A DNA stretch of 64,000 nucleotides. It comes from Cordylochernes scorpioides (taxonomy: Eukaryota > Arthropoda > Arachnida > Pseudoscorpiones > Chernetidae). The stretch lies in assembly GCA_030710605.1 (NCBI GenBank), contig CP092872.1:98466874-98530873 (forward strand), in the 5' to 3' direction. Positions within the stretch are counted from its first letter, which is position 1; every line of letters begins with the position of its first letter. Shown one piece after another: positions 1 to 11,286 of the stretch. The notes beneath the pieces were generated by a model that ran no database searches, was not told the origin of the DNA, and saw only the letters and a list, made by a program, of their open reading frames with translations. A program made the position numbers and the translations under genes.

Positions 1-186
1 CTGCAGCTTTTTACGACATATGCAGCTTTGTACGTTATATGCAGCTTTGTACGACATATGCAGCTTTGTACGACATCTGAAGCTTTGTACGACATATGCA
101 GCTTTGTTCGACATCTGAAGCTTTGTACGACATATGCAGCTTTGTATGATATATGCAGCTTTGAAGGACATCTGCAACTTTCAGGA
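1..186. repeat. 19-bp tandem repeat
   Basis: About nine to ten head-to-tail copies of a 19-bp unit containing GCAGCTTTGTACGACATAT, with point variants such as GAAGC for GCAGC. The array is cut by the window start. Open frames across it are by-products of the repeat. Confidence 0.85.
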
Positions 187-447
187 CGAAGACAGCCTTC
201 ATCTGAGAGTCTCAGTAAGCGCGCTCGGTGTCATCATCATTGTGCGAAGACCCGAGAGACATGTCAATCAATTCCACATCAGTCCAAGTTGTAAATCCGC
301 CATAATTTCATCTAACTAAATGTCCAGTCCATCCTGAGAAATGGCGCTTGAAATTAATCCTTTTATTAAATATACACTCATAAACAAAACTTGAGGAAGT
401 GAAAAGTATTTAATGTCATGAGCGTTCGTTTTTTTTTTTTCTTGAAG

Positions 448-600
448 GAGACGGAGGCAATTTTGTCCACATGTTTATCTCGTGTGTCTTCAATAAAAGT
501 CCCTGTGATATCTTTCAGAGTTATTGTCTGAATCCCAATATACAAGCTGAAAGATACAACTTCCTTAAGTTTTGTCCATGAATCTTATTTCCTTTGACAT
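448..600 (+). repeat. dispersed repeat, copy 1 (partner at 6793-6960)
   Basis: A stretch with TGAAGGAGACGGAGGCAATT, then TCTTCAATAAAAG, then AGTTATTGTCTGAATCCCAA and CTTAAGTTTTGTC recurs with substitutions and small indels at 6793-6960 in the same orientation. It contains AATAAA. The family is not identified. The rest of 187-985 holds a poly-T tract and low-complexity AT DNA with no gene that I can support. Confidence 0.6.
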
Positions 601-985
601 TATGCAAATTGAAGTGACGTAAGCGAACACTCTCTAAGCTCACGGCAACATGTTCCCTATGGGAGAAAAATGGATTCTAAAATATAATCTAAAAGACGGA
701 CTTGCTCAAAATTGTTTTCTTAATTTTTTTTATTTTTTATTTATTTTTTATATATTAAAAATATTTTACACGACTATAGAAGGCTTTTAAATATGGCTTT
801 CGAATTTTAAAAAAGGACCAAAATTATATTAATGCCATCATCCATGATTCAGTTCTTATTCACCTATACACCTGTTCTTGGCGAGCTTGGTACGCAGTCG
901 ATGTAAACAACAAACATGGCGGCCAACAACGTGTCTGCTGCCAAGGTTGAAGAACATCTGCCGTGGGCGTTATGCAGCCTCCTGG

Positions 986-3284
986 TCGATGCGCCGTTTA
1001 AAATTAGATAACCAAATGTCAGGGTTCCTCTCTGTGTGTAGACGGGCTGTAGATACGCCGTTTAAAATTAGATAACCAAATGTCAGGGTTCCTCTCTGTG
1101 GGTAGATGGGCTGTAGATACGCCGTTTAAAATTAGATAACCAAATGTCAGGGATCCTCTCTGTGTGTAGACGGGCTGTAGATACGCCGTTTAAAATTAGA
1201 TAACCAAATGTCAGGGTTCCTCTCTGTGTGTATACGGGCTGTAGATACGCCGTTTAAAATTAGATAACCAAATGTCAGGGTTCCTTTCTGTGTGTAGACG
1301 GGCTGTAGATACGCCGTTTAAAATTAGATAACCAAATGTCAGGGTCCTTTCTGTGTGTAGACGGGCTGTAGATACGCCGTTTAAAATTAGATAACCGAAT
1401 GTCAGGGTTCCTCTGTATGTAGACGGGCTGTAGATACGCCGTTTAAAATTAGATAACCAAATGTCAGGGTTCCTCTCTGTGTGTAGACAGGCTGTAGATA
1501 CGCCGTTTAAAATTAGATAACCAAATGTCAGGGTTCCTCTCTGTATGTAGACGGGTTGCAGATACGCCGTTTAAAATTAGATAACCAAATGTCAGGGTTC
1601 CTCTCTGTGTGTAGACGGGCTGTAGATACGCCGTTTAAAATTAGATAACCAAATGTCAGGGTTCCTCTGTATGTAGACGGGCTGTAGATACGCCGTTTAA
1701 AATTAGATAACCAAATGTCAGGGTTCCTCTCTGTATGTAGACGGGTTGTAGATACGCCGTTTAAAATTAGATAACCAAATGTCAGGGTTCCTCTCTGTGT
1801 GTAGGCGGGCTGTAGATACGCCGTTTAAAATTAGATAACCAAATGTCAGGGTTCCTCTCTGTATGTAGACGTGCTGTAGATACGCCGTTTAAAATTAGAT
1901 TTAAAATGTCAGGGTTCCTCTCTGTGTGTAGACGGGCTGTAGATACGCCGTTTAAAATTAGATAACCAAATGCCAGGGTTCCTCTCTGTGTGTAGACGGG
2001 CTGTAGATACGCCGTTTAAAATTGGATAACCCAATGTCAGGGTCCTCTCTGTATGTAGACGGGCTGTTGATACGCCGTTTAAAATTGGATAATCGAATGT
2101 CAGGGTTCCTCTCTGTATGTAGACGGGCTGTAGATACGCCGTTTAAAATTAGATAACCAAATGTCAGGGTTCCTCTCTGTGTGTAGACGGGCTGTAGATA
2201 CGCTGTTTAAAATTAGATAACCAAATGTCAGGGTTCCTCTGTATGTAGACGGGCTGTAGATACGCCGTTTAAAATCAGATAACCGAATGTCAGGGTTCCT
2301 CTCTGTGTGTAGACGGGCTGTAGATACGCCGTTTAAAATTAGATAACCAAATGTCAGGGTCCTTTCTGTATGTAGACGGGCTGTAGATACGCCGTTCAAA
2401 ATCAGATAACCGAATGTCAGGGTTCCTCTCTGTGTGTAGACGGGCTGTAGATACGCTGTTTAAAATTAGATAACCAAATGTCAGGGTTCCTTTCTGTATG
2501 TAGACGGGCTGTAGATACGCTGTTTAAAATTAGATAACCAAATGTCAGGGTTCCTTTCTGTATGTAGACGGGCTGTAGATACGCCGTTTAAAATTAGATA
2601 ACCGAATGTCAGGGTTTCTTTCTGTATGTAGACGGGCTGTAGATACGCCGTTTAAAATTAGATAACCAAATGTCAGGGTCCTTTCTGTATGTAGACGGGT
2701 TGTAGATACGCCGTTTGAAATTAGATAACCAAATGTCAGGGTTCCTCTGTGTGTAGACGGGCTGTAGATACGCCGTTTAAAATTAGATAACCAAATGTCA
2801 GGGTTCCTCTCTGTGTGTAGGCGGGCTGTAGATACGCCGTTTAAAATTAGATAACCAAATGTCAGGGTTCCTCTGTATGTAGACGGGCTGTAGATACGCC
2901 GTTTAAAATTAGATAACCAAATGTCAGGGTTCCTCTGTATGTAGACGGGCTGTAGTTACGCCGTTTAAAATTAGATAACCAAATGTCAGGGTTCCTCTGT
3001 GTGTAGACGGGCTGTAGATACGCCGTTTAAAATTAGATAACCGAATGTCAGGGTTCCTCTGTATGTAGACGGGCTGTAGTTACGCCGTTTAAAATTAGAT
3101 AACCAAATGTCAGGGTTCCTCTGTGTGTAGACGGGCTGTAGATACGCCGTTTGAAATTAGATAACCAAATGTCAGGGTTCCTCTCTGTATGTAGACGGGC
3201 TGTAGTTACGCCGTTTAAAATTAGATAACCAAATGTCAGGGTTCCTCTGTGTGTAGACGGGCTGTAGATACGCCGTTTAAAATT
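986..3284. repeat. 64-bp minisatellite array, roughly 36 copies
   Basis: An uninterrupted head-to-tail array. Each unit runs TAGATACGCCGTTTAAAATT, then AGATAACCAAATGTCAGGG, then TTCCTCTCTGTGTGTAGACG. Length variants come from loss of CT or T in the TTCCTCTCTG tract. Point variants (TGTATG/TGTGTG, GTAGATAC/GTAGTTAC, ACCAAATG/ACCGAATG) recur in a patterned way, and near 2900-3260 GTAGTTAC and GTAGATAC units alternate, suggesting higher-order amplification. Small open frames across it are not genes. Confidence 0.95.
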
Positions 3285-3304
3285 CTAAATAGTCTAGTAA
3301 ATTA

Positions 3305-3475
3305 AATTGGCGAAACCGCTGGGATGGTTTACCACTGATGAGCCAGGCCCTCCCATTATTTTTATCATTGTAGTAAGGGCAGTAGAAATGTTTTTTAATT
3401 TATAAAAGAATCATACGAGTCAAAAATAGTTGAAATTTCTGATAACAGATGGCGCGCTATCACATGTTATTTACA
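3305..3475 (+). repeat. dispersed ~170-bp element (GCGAAACCGCTGGG family)
   Basis: Starts with GGCGAAACCGCTGGGATGG, passes through CACTGATGAGCCAGGCCCTC and GTAAGGGCAGTAGAAAT, and ends with GATAACAGATGGCGCGCTA. Related copies lie at 6428-6530, 13517-13620 and 13750-13890, a fragment in reverse at 5069-5110, and a palindromic dimer at 53475-53677. No coding capacity. The dimer has a 15-bp target duplication, which suggests retro-insertion. Confidence 0.7.
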
Positions 3476-4600
3476 AAAATCTGTGTTTGTCTTTTGGCTT
3501 ACTGCTTTCCACAAGATGAGGCTTCGAATACCTTACAGCAGCTGTACGCAAGGAATTTCTGTTGTTCATCTGCTATTGATTTCTCATATTAAGATTTCTC
3601 TTCTTGATTTAGTATAATATATTATTTCACTATACTAGTATATATTTATAAATAGTATATAATAAAAAGTCATTTATTGGATTGATGATAAATATAAACA
3701 TTTTATAATTTTGTAGAATTGATAGTGCCGCGTCACAAATGAGTTCAGCCAGCCGATGACAGATGGTTCAACCACACTTCGTTCCAACAAGGTGGACGTC
3801 TGATAATTGTGAACTCCGCATCGACCGACTCGGATGTAATATCTCAGGACCGTAATAGCGAGGTGTTCAAATTGATTTGGGAAACGTCTACACCTAGGGC
3901 CGGCCACATTCTGCAGACTTGGTCATTGCGGCAAGTTCCGGGAATTTGCATGAGACCTGGGAGAACATCGTTCAAAGAGGACCGCATCCAGAACGTTCCT
4001 AGCGTTTCCTCACCCATCAGATGTGTGTGAATCAGATAAATTTGTAATGAAAATTCTATCTTACGCTAATGACCAAAATTCAAATAAGAATTCGTTCACC
4101 TTTGGCACTAATTGTTCATATATGTTTAATACAAAACTCAAAAAAATATTTTTTCCTATTTCGTTAGTATTATTTCTTTATTAATTATTTGTCATTTATC
4201 TTTGTTCCTTTTCAAACCGAATCTTGGGGATAGTTCCTTTTATGACAGTTCAGTAGTTTCTTCTGTTCCTTATATAGTGTAATATTGGCCGTCCCATGGC
4301 ACTTGGGTATTCACTGAAGGCGAATCCTAGAAAATATAGATGGAAACTAATTCTTATATTTCCTACCGAGGATACATGTAAGAAAGTAACATGGAGCCAA
4401 GAACCGCGAATACAGTTGAAGAACGTGCCTCTGTTTCCAGATTCCCGGTGTCTGTACACGTCGAGCCCACGTCCTGGCCTGACCTAGTCAAATATGAGAA
4501 ATTTTCTGACATTACCTTATATTATTCTACTTGTGCGTAGAATTTTGGAATATTATTTATATTAGCATCATTTATTGTAGAAACATATGTGAAATAAAAC
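3476..4600. other. no gene seen
   Basis: AT-rich unique-looking DNA. Short open frames on both strands at 3674-4487 overlap one another and show no recognisable domain. Confidence 0.5.
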
Positions 4601-4605
4601 GAAAT

Positions 4606-4790
4606 TTGAAAATTCAAAATTTATTTCAAGGAGAAATAACGATTATTTCTAACCCGGTTCGATTCCCATCCCTGGACACTTTTATTTTTTCGTTTATCAT
4701 TACTCTTCACAATTCACCCTTTCATACCTCATCCAAAAGGTTAGAAATAATCGTTATTTCTCCTTGAAATAAATTTTGAATTTTCGTTGA
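4606..4790. repeat. foldback element with ~48-bp inverted arms
   Basis: Arms near 4606-4657 and 4738-4788 are reverse complements (AAATTTATTTCAAGGAGAAA against TTTCTCCTTGAAATAAATTT, continuing through a mirrored AATAACGATTATTTC tract). The centre holds GGTTCGATTCCCATCCCTGG, which resembles a pol III B box. A diverged copy in reverse orientation lies at about 14840-14945. Probably a small non-autonomous element. Confidence 0.65.
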
Positions 4791-6008
4791 AAAGAAACAC
4801 ATGCGGGATAGTATTTCAAATGTCGTTTTACAATCACAAGCCGCATTATATTATATTGTAATATGTGAAATAGGAGAACTATACACAATTCTACAAATGT
4901 GTAGAGATGTAGTTGCGGTATAAAGGACGTCCCTCCTAACGTGCTACACTGTAGATAACTGTGGAATTATCGGCAGTAGTGGAGTGTTTGAGAGGTAAGC
5001 TCTGGTTATGACATTCACATAGGACAATTTTCTACCATAACTCAACAGAAAACGACACTGGATTTGGAAGGCCTGGCTCATCAGTGGTAAACCCCACAGC
5101 TACCAGACTATGGTCTTCTCACCACCACTCAGCTTATATCGTCTGCATTTAAAGCTTTATTCTCGCTTGTGGCGGATCACAACCTCACCCCGCAGTGTTC
5201 CATAATTGCCAAAATATCACAAAATCTTACACGCACCTACGTATAATATCTTCTCTTTGGAATTCTAATACCTAATATTCAGTGGTTTATTAGCAATTGT
5301 TTATCAATTTAAATAGCCAAATTTTCAGTAAAGCAAATTTGTGAATCAACAATGTATTTTAGTCACCACTTCTACTCCATACAACCCACAGTTTATATAT
5401 CTCCTTGTTAACACCATATGACTATTCTATTCACGGCCTAAAATTATTGTAAATATATGTGTATGTATAGACAAATGTCATACATGTATGACAGCGCAAG
5501 TGTCCCTAGGGGACATAGAGCTTTATATTGAAATAAATAAATAACAGATTAAATAGAAGAGATAAAGGTTCCAATATTAAAACTGGACAAGACAGGATCC
5601 TCCATCCCAGCTGCCACAGCTCTCAATGGCAGCGTAGAATCTGGTAGGTCGCTGTATCTGTGGTATGTAAATATTATTAAGGTGTAAATTTGGTTTTGAA
5701 ATGAAATTGTTATAGTTAACCCCGGAAGATTGATCTCCCACCGCAATATACAATATTTTACGGCCTCACTCGCTGATATATTTCTGGGTTTTATTGTTAT
5801 TTTCGGTTCAATTTTTATCTCCGTGTTTTGCCTTCAGGTTTAATTTTTATCTCCGTTTTTTGCCTCTATTTCTCACACAGAGTTTGTTTTATTTGTAAAT
5901 ATGCAAATTCCCCTTTCCAATCTTCAGTATGTAAAATTCCTTATTTCCTTGCGCGTATATATGTAAATATTTTTGCTTATAAATATGGCACTTCTTTGTC
6001 TACACTTG
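4791..6008. other. no gene seen; repeat fragments only
   Basis: AT-rich. Contains a reverse-orientation fragment of the GCGAAACCGCTGGG family near 5069-5110 and a LINE/SINE-like 3' end near 5500-5545 (GGACATAGAGC followed by AAATAAATAAATAA). No open frame here has a recognisable domain. Confidence 0.4.
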
Positions 6009-6110
6009 TATAAGACCTGAAGAAGGGCAGTTGCTGCCTGAAAGCTCGTCATGTTCCATTAAAGAATCTTACCACGTTACCCTGTTTTTCCTTTGAATCT
6101 TACAGCGTGG
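6009..6110 (+). repeat. Penelope-like / foldback terminal motif
   Basis: Contains CTGAAGAAGGGCAGTTGCTG followed by CCTGAAAGCTCGTC. This has the order of a hammerhead core: CTGANGA, a hairpin, GAAA, and a GUC-type site. Such motifs are known in pseudo-LTRs of Penelope-like elements. Stem I is not convincing here. Single copy without its partner arm. Confidence 0.45.
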
Positions 6111-6427
6111 CGATATGATGTCAAATTGTTGTAGTGTTAAAATGAAACAGCAACTGTAAAACGAGAATTTTCTAGGTACTTAGGTGTGCTTTAGATGTTG
6201 TAAATCATGGTGTGGACTGTCTGTTAGAGATGTATCTATCTGTGTTATCTCTAGCGATGACACACGGAATGGGAATCTCTCTGTATCTGGAAACCTCCAC
6301 ACCCAACTACCTACAGTAGAGAGAAAGTTGGAACATCATTCATGCCAACCAGATCTTCAGATATTTATATGGAATTGTTTACAGTTTCTCTATTTTTCAT
6401 ATAATTTGTTTTAAATTAATATCAAAA

Positions 6428-6535
6428 AAGCGAAACCGCTGGGAGGGTTCACCACTAATGAGCCAAGCCCTTCCAATATATTTTCATCGCAGTAAGGACA
6501 GTAGAGAAGTTTGATTGTGAGAAGAAACATTCCTA
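6428..6535 (+). repeat. dispersed element (GCGAAACCGCTGGG family), second copy
   Basis: AGCGAAACCGCTGGGAGGG, then CACTAATGAGCCAAGCCCTT and CATCGCAGTAAGGACAGTAG. Diverged from the 3305 copy. Confidence 0.65.
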
Positions 6536-6792
6536 ATGTCTCCATTCGTTAAAATGTCGACCACAATGTAGATACAGGTTGGATGGAGCTATAAATATTG
6601 TGCCAATCATTTCTTCTATTTATGAAAATTTGTATTAATTCAAATTATAAATTGGAAAATCTACTTCACGATACGCTCCTGTTGATTGCGAATACAGAGA
6701 GGTGATAAGTCCCTTGATAGCAGACGAAGATATGTACATCCATGGACACAACTTAGGGAAGTGGAAAGTCTTTGAGGTTTCTTGTTATCTGA

Positions 6793-6960
6793 TTTTTTTT
6801 TTTTGAAGGATACAGAGGCAATTTTGTTCACACTTGGTTATCTCGCGTGTCTTCAATAAAGGTTACTGTGTATCAAATATCATTCAGAGTTATTGTCTGA
6901 ATCCCAATATGTACATTATAAAAGGTAATACCTCCTTAAGTTTTGTCTCCATGAGTGCAT
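6793..6960 (+). repeat. dispersed repeat, copy 2 (partner at 448-600)
   Basis: Same order of blocks as 448-600, with a small insertion near TGTGTATCAAATATC. Function unknown. Confidence 0.6.
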
Positions 6961-7253
6961 ATTGCGGTATATTTTCCCCCTATATTTAATTTGAATGTTA
7001 AATTAGCATCAACCTTTTATTTTTCATTTGGACGTAACACGACAACTTATCAAGAACAACAAAAGGAATGTCAGTAGACTCGGGTTTTGTAGATCTCAAC
7101 CAAGACCTGCAGAACGTGTGTGCTCCATCAAGTTGAATATTTCATACAACAACAGTTCTAGTGTCTGTTCTAACAGCCATAGGATAACAATGAAGGTTGT
7201 TAATTCGACTGAACTACAGTGGTTCATAGAAAACACTTCTGGCAATTAACTGT

Positions 7254-7436
7254 TTCAAAAATAAATTCTACCATCGCAATAGACGCACAAACTACGCGCC
7301 GTCTATTGACCGTCTTTGCAACTAGCGGAATCGGGTCAGTGAATAACTCCGAGCGACTTTGTCAGAACACCCACCTGGAGAGCGTGGTTTCGGATTATGG
7401 CCCTCGTCAATCCACACCGGGCGGGATTTTTTGAAA
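7254..7436 (-). repeat. decayed relative of the 9.5-kb hammerhead repeat
   Basis: Shares the blocks GCCGTCTATTGACCGTC, GCAACTAGCGGAATCGGGTC and GGCCCTCGTCAATC with the 319-bp units at 9508-10145. On the minus strand the ribozyme core is damaged: TTGACGAG replaces CTGACGAG, and stem II and the stem III/cleavage region are altered. A ribozyme-dead old copy. Confidence 0.7.
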
Positions 7437-7504
7437 TTAATTTGCTTCCAGCAAATATATATATATTCTCACTGATGTAGAGTGACTCCCTTTTGTATAG
7501 ATAA

Positions 7505-7876
7505 CTAGACGGGTGACCCGGGCTTCGCCCCGGGATTGACCCGTGTGCATATCTACCCGAGTGATATATATTTAGATAAGATTTTTTTAATAATTGTTTG
7601 TTATTAGAATTATCTTTTTTTTTTTTTTTTTGAATCAGCATAATTTAATCTAATCTTTGATAGAGGGCGCTGTTCGTGAGCTAAGTAGAATAATTTGAAT
7701 ATATAGTTTTAATAATTGATTTATATATATATTTAAATAGCCTATCGTCTTCCCCGTATTTTTTTTTTACCTATGTATGGAAATTTTGGTTTGAATTAGT
7801 GAACTACTGCGAATTTGTATACCGGACATACAAACAAACAAACAAACATACAAACATTCATTTTTATATATATAGA
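7505..7876 (-). mobile_element. non-autonomous Helitron (family A)
   Basis: On the minus strand it starts TCTATATATATAAAAATGAA and ends with a GC-rich hairpin (CCCGGGGCGAAGCCCGGG), a short spacer and CTAG. It is flanked by A and T with no target duplication. These are the known Helitron hallmarks: 5' TC, 3' hairpin plus CTRR, insertion between A and T. No Rep/helicase is encoded. Confidence 0.8.
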
Positions 7877-8078
7877 TGTGGCATTGAGGCCCACTGAACC
7901 CTGTTGCAATGTGAGAGATTAGCTACCGTGCAGCTCCTGGATGTTCCATCAACCGTGGTCCAACGTGGTTTGTTGACGTGGTTGATTACAGCGGATTGAC
8001 GGAGAAGTTACATCACCGTCGAATTGTCCTCGACCTGGGATCGAATCCCGTATTGAGGTTTTTTTTTTTTATCATCAA

Positions 8079-8366
8079 TAGACTCCAATTCTTTCACATG
8101 TCCAATCCCCTAGACTCCAATTCTTTCACATGTCCAATCCCCTAGACTCCAATTCATTCACATGTCCAATCCCCTAGACTCCAATTCATTCACATCTCCA
8201 ATCCCCTAGACTCCAATTCTTTCACATGTCCAATCCCCTAGACTCCAATTCTTTCACATGTCCAATCCCCTAAACTCCAATTCTTTCACATGTCCAATCC
8301 CCTAAACTCCAATTCTTTCACATGTCCAATCCCCTAGACTCCAATTCTTTCACATGTCCAATCCCC
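8079..8366. repeat. 32-bp tandem repeat, about nine copies
   Basis: Units of AGACTCCAATTCTTTCACAT followed by GTCCAATCCCCT; consecutive units start at 8081, 8113 and 8145. Preceded by a pol III B-box-like GGGATCGAATCCC and a poly-T run at 8035-8070. Confidence 0.9.
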
Positions 8367-9507
8367 CCAGTGAGTGCAAGTAACTAAACGGGGCTAAACG
8401 TAAGCCCAAAGTTGAAAAATGTTCGACATCTGTAGATAGATATGCGGTGTATCTACAGTAAAAGAGGTATTCGGTAACTACCCACCATGATCATCATGGA
8501 TCGTGTAGCGTGCACTTGAGGTAAGTTGGAGATATAGAACGACGATGAAACTAAAGACTCTAGAAATCCCAAAAAAAGAAGCTAAATAGAAAACAATCCT
8601 ATAATTGCGTCATAGTTGTGTTCCTTTCTATTTATTCATCGTACGGTAAATATAAATGCCATAAGATATGGTGGGTAACTGCTGTGTCAGCCGATGGTTG
8701 AATAAAACACCCGCTGGCCTGGCTGGCAGGCCATGGGAATTCTAATTGATTTGTACGAAGGGGAAATATTATTATTCTGTGCGTCATCTTTTTTGTTCGT
8801 CTCTCCATTGCGAAGTTGACAACGAAACTTTACACTTAACCCTTGGTTTCTTCAATGGTTCCACCGGTCAGGGACTTGAAGCTCGGCATAGAGAAATGGC
8901 ATTTATAGGTTCAACTCTCTCTATGGAGAAATGCGATAAATCCGTCAAGTTAGGTCATGTTCCGGCGTGACAATGGAAGCATGCGACAATTCAGGACCAG
9001 CGGACAACATACGGCCGAGTCAAGGTGGCGTTGGACGTCAGAAACTGACTGCACAGGATGGCAGTATCGTCTGCCGCATTCTTCTGCCCGATAGAACAAT
9101 TCAACGATTCTGGCGGCAGAAGATCTCAACTACCCGCCATCTGCCATAGGATTACCATGGTTATCTGTCCCGTTATCTGTCAAACCATCCCCTGGCTGCA
9201 GCTACCAATGAAATGCAAGTACTCACCCTCGGGGGCCGACGGTCAGCCATGCCACTGCGCATGCGTCCCCACATTGATCGGCTGCTGCGAAATATATGCC
9301 GTGGATGAGGGGGAGTCCTCCGCGCATTTACAGCGTGGGGGGGCCGAGACGTTGTTACGTGGCGTCTGCCTCAAATATCACAGCCAGGATCTGGCAGAAC
9401 CTCATCGGTTTATTGATATGGTTCAATCTATTTTTACATTTTATTTGGTATTTTATAAGGTCAGGCTTTCTCTCAAATTATAGGTTCAGATTATATATAT
9501 ATATATA
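8367..9507. other. no gene seen
   Basis: Several overlapping open frames (8746-9508) lack any recognisable domain and overlap in different frames. I see no support for a gene. Confidence 0.4.
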
Positions 9508-9826
9508 GAAGCAATGGGCGCCTCTCCCGTCAAAATAAACGTCAAAACCTGACGCCATCTATTGACCGTCGCCGCAACTAGCGGCCTCGGGTCGGTGACA
9601 AAGCCACAACACCAGCTTTGGCAAACTGAGAAGCGTCCACCTAGAGACCATGGTTTCGGGCTAATGGCCCTCGTCAGTCTAGGGCGGACTTTATTCCATG
9701 AGATCCACAAGGGATCTAATGGAATCTTCACAATCTACCAAAGAGGTGTTTTGCTGGCAATGTGGCTGGGCCAAATCTATGGCTAGAATATAGATGGAAA
9801 ATTTGCCGGGAGGAAATTAATCCATA
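9508..9826 (-). mobile_element. retrozyme-like monomer 1 (319 bp)
   Basis: First of two head-to-tail 319-bp units. The second starts at 9827 with the same GAAGCAATGGGCGCCTCTCC. The unit is non-coding and carries a hammerhead ribozyme on the minus strand at 9635-9689. Tandem ~300-bp non-coding units with a type I hammerhead match the architecture described for animal retrozymes and for Penelope pseudo-LTRs. Family assignment is inference. Confidence 0.75.
9635..9689 (-). ncRNA. hammerhead ribozyme, copy 1
   Basis: Read on the minus strand: CTGACGA, then stem II GGGC/GCCC closed by CATTA, then GAAA, then a tiny stem III (ACC/GGT around AT), then cleavage after GGTC. Stem I pairs CCTAGA with TCTAGG, and beyond a small internal loop GTCC with GGAC. 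All core nucleotides of the hammerhead consensus are present. The short stem III is typical of Penelope/retrozyme ribozymes, which may cleave best as dimers. Confidence 0.85.
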
Positions 9827-10145
9827 GAAGCAATGGGCGCCTCTCCCGTCAAAATAAACGTCAAAACCTGACGCCATCTATTGACCGTCGCCGCAACTAG
9901 CGGCCTCGGGTCGGTGACAAAGCCACAACACCAGCTTTGGCAAACTGAGAAGCGTCCACCTAGAGACCATGGTTTCGGGCTAATGGCCCTCGTCAGTCTA
10001 GGGCGGACTTTATTCCATGAGATCCACAAGGGATCTAATGGAATCTTCACAATCTACCAAAGAGGTGTTTTGCTGGCAATGTGGCTGGGCCAAATCTATG
10101 GCTAGAATATAGATGGAAAATTTGCCGGGAGGAAATTAATCCATA
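9827..10145 (-). mobile_element. retrozyme-like monomer 2 (319 bp)
   Basis: Direct repeat of monomer 1 with no difference that I noticed. Together the two ribozyme sites would release exactly one 319-nt unit from a minus-strand transcript. Confidence 0.75.
9954..10008 (-). ncRNA. hammerhead ribozyme, copy 2
   Basis: Same core and stems as copy 1, displaced by exactly 319 bp. Confidence 0.85.
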
Positions 10146-10451
10146 GATTTGGCCCAGCCACATTGCCAGCAAAACACCTCTTTGGTAGATTGTGAAGATT
10201 CCATTAGATCCCTTGTGGATCTCATGGAATAAAGTCCGCCCTAGACTGACGAGGGCCATTAGCCCGAAACCATGGTCTCTAGGTGGACGCTTCTCAGTTT
10301 GCCAAAGCTGGTGTTGTGGCTTTGTCACCGACCCGAGGCCGCTAGTTGCGGCGACGGTCAATAGATGGCGTCAGGTTTTGACGTTTATTTTGACGGGAGA
10401 GGCGCCCATTGCTTCTATGGATTAATTTCCTCCCGGCAAATTTTCCATCTA
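10141..10451 (+). mobile_element. retrozyme-like monomer 3, inverted
   Basis: Reverse complement of the direct units, joined to monomer 2 at the shared CCATAGATTTGGCC, lacking only a few bases of the unit, and ending in a TATATATATA tract like the one left of monomer 1. Direct dimer plus inverted partial copy is a pattern reported for Penelope-like insertions. Confidence 0.75.
10234..10288 (+). ncRNA. hammerhead ribozyme, copy 3 (plus strand)
   Basis: Intact core on the plus strand, identical to copies 1 and 2. Predicted cleavage is after the C at 10277. Because it is inverted relative to the others, both strands of this locus can encode an active ribozyme. Confidence 0.85.
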
Positions 10452-11144
10452 TATATATATATGTGTGTAAAAAGTAAGAAATAAAAAGGTAAAGTGTTGA
10501 TATTAAAAATGAAATTAAAAGGCACAACCTGATCGCTCACATGAACAATTTAGATGGCAGACCGCCATCTACTGGAATAAAAATCAAATAAAGGTTGATT
10601 TAGGTTATTCCTTAACATTCGGCCAACCTATTTTCTTGATGAATAAAGAAAAGCCAACCACGTACACTTTCGGGTTGTGTATCGACTGGATGTCCACCAT
10701 TTAGACATAAAGTCTGAAGGCCAGCTTTGAGGTAGTAAATTTTTTATTGACATCACATGACATCGCAATGGTATCAAGAAATGAAGAAGAGGTATAAAAA
10801 GAGGAAACAGAGCAAAAAGAAGGAAAAATCAAACTATTTTCAAATGAGTTGAGTCCAGGGGGCTATATTTAAACAGATTTTGCCAGTTCGTTGGTCTTTT
10901 AATTAGGTAATAGGTCCTCTGAAAACCCTTTTGAAAGTGAACAAAAGAAAATTATTGCAATATCTCTTAATAAAAGCCCCAGTAAGACCACCCTCCCTGT
11001 TCAGGAACAGCCTATCAAGGTGGGCTGGGCAAGCGTCCATTTGGTGGACCTCTGTAGATCGGCAGGCTTCCTTCACTCTCACATTACCTAGGGTTAATAA
11101 CAAAGTTGAAAGAAAAAAAAATTATTTTAAATAATACAAAAAAA
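10452..11144. other. no gene seen
   Basis: AT-rich DNA. A pair of overlapping short frames on opposite strands near 10903-11134 has no recognisable domain. Confidence 0.4.
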
Positions 11145-11216
11145 GGGCTCGTCCGGGATTTGAACCCGGGACCTCTCGCACCCAAAGCGAGAATCATACC
11201 CCTAGACCAACGAGCC
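11145..11216 (-). tRNA. tRNA-Pro (anticodon TGG)
   Basis: A 72-nt cloverleaf on the minus strand: acceptor GGCTCGT/ACGAGCC, anticodon stem CTCGC/GCGAG around TTTGGGT (anticodon TGG), T arm CCGGGTTCAAATCCCGG, discriminator C. A poly-T pol III terminator follows directly on the transcribed strand. Confidence 0.95.
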
Positions 11217-11286
11217 ACGAACAGCAACCTGTTGTTTAAATTTTAGAATTTTTACTTTTTGTTTTTATTAAAAAAAAAAAAAAAGA

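Noticed and set aside
985..3284. CRISPR-like array
   Set aside because: There are no unique spacers between the repeats; it is a plain minisatellite in a eukaryotic genome.
4655..4680. tRNA gene suggested by GGTTCGATTCCC
   Set aside because: No acceptor, D arm or anticodon stem can be formed around it; it is a B-box-like relic in a foldback.
9058..9483. 141-codon frame before the retrozyme array
   Set aside because: No domain, overlaps another frame, and no codon or start context supports it.
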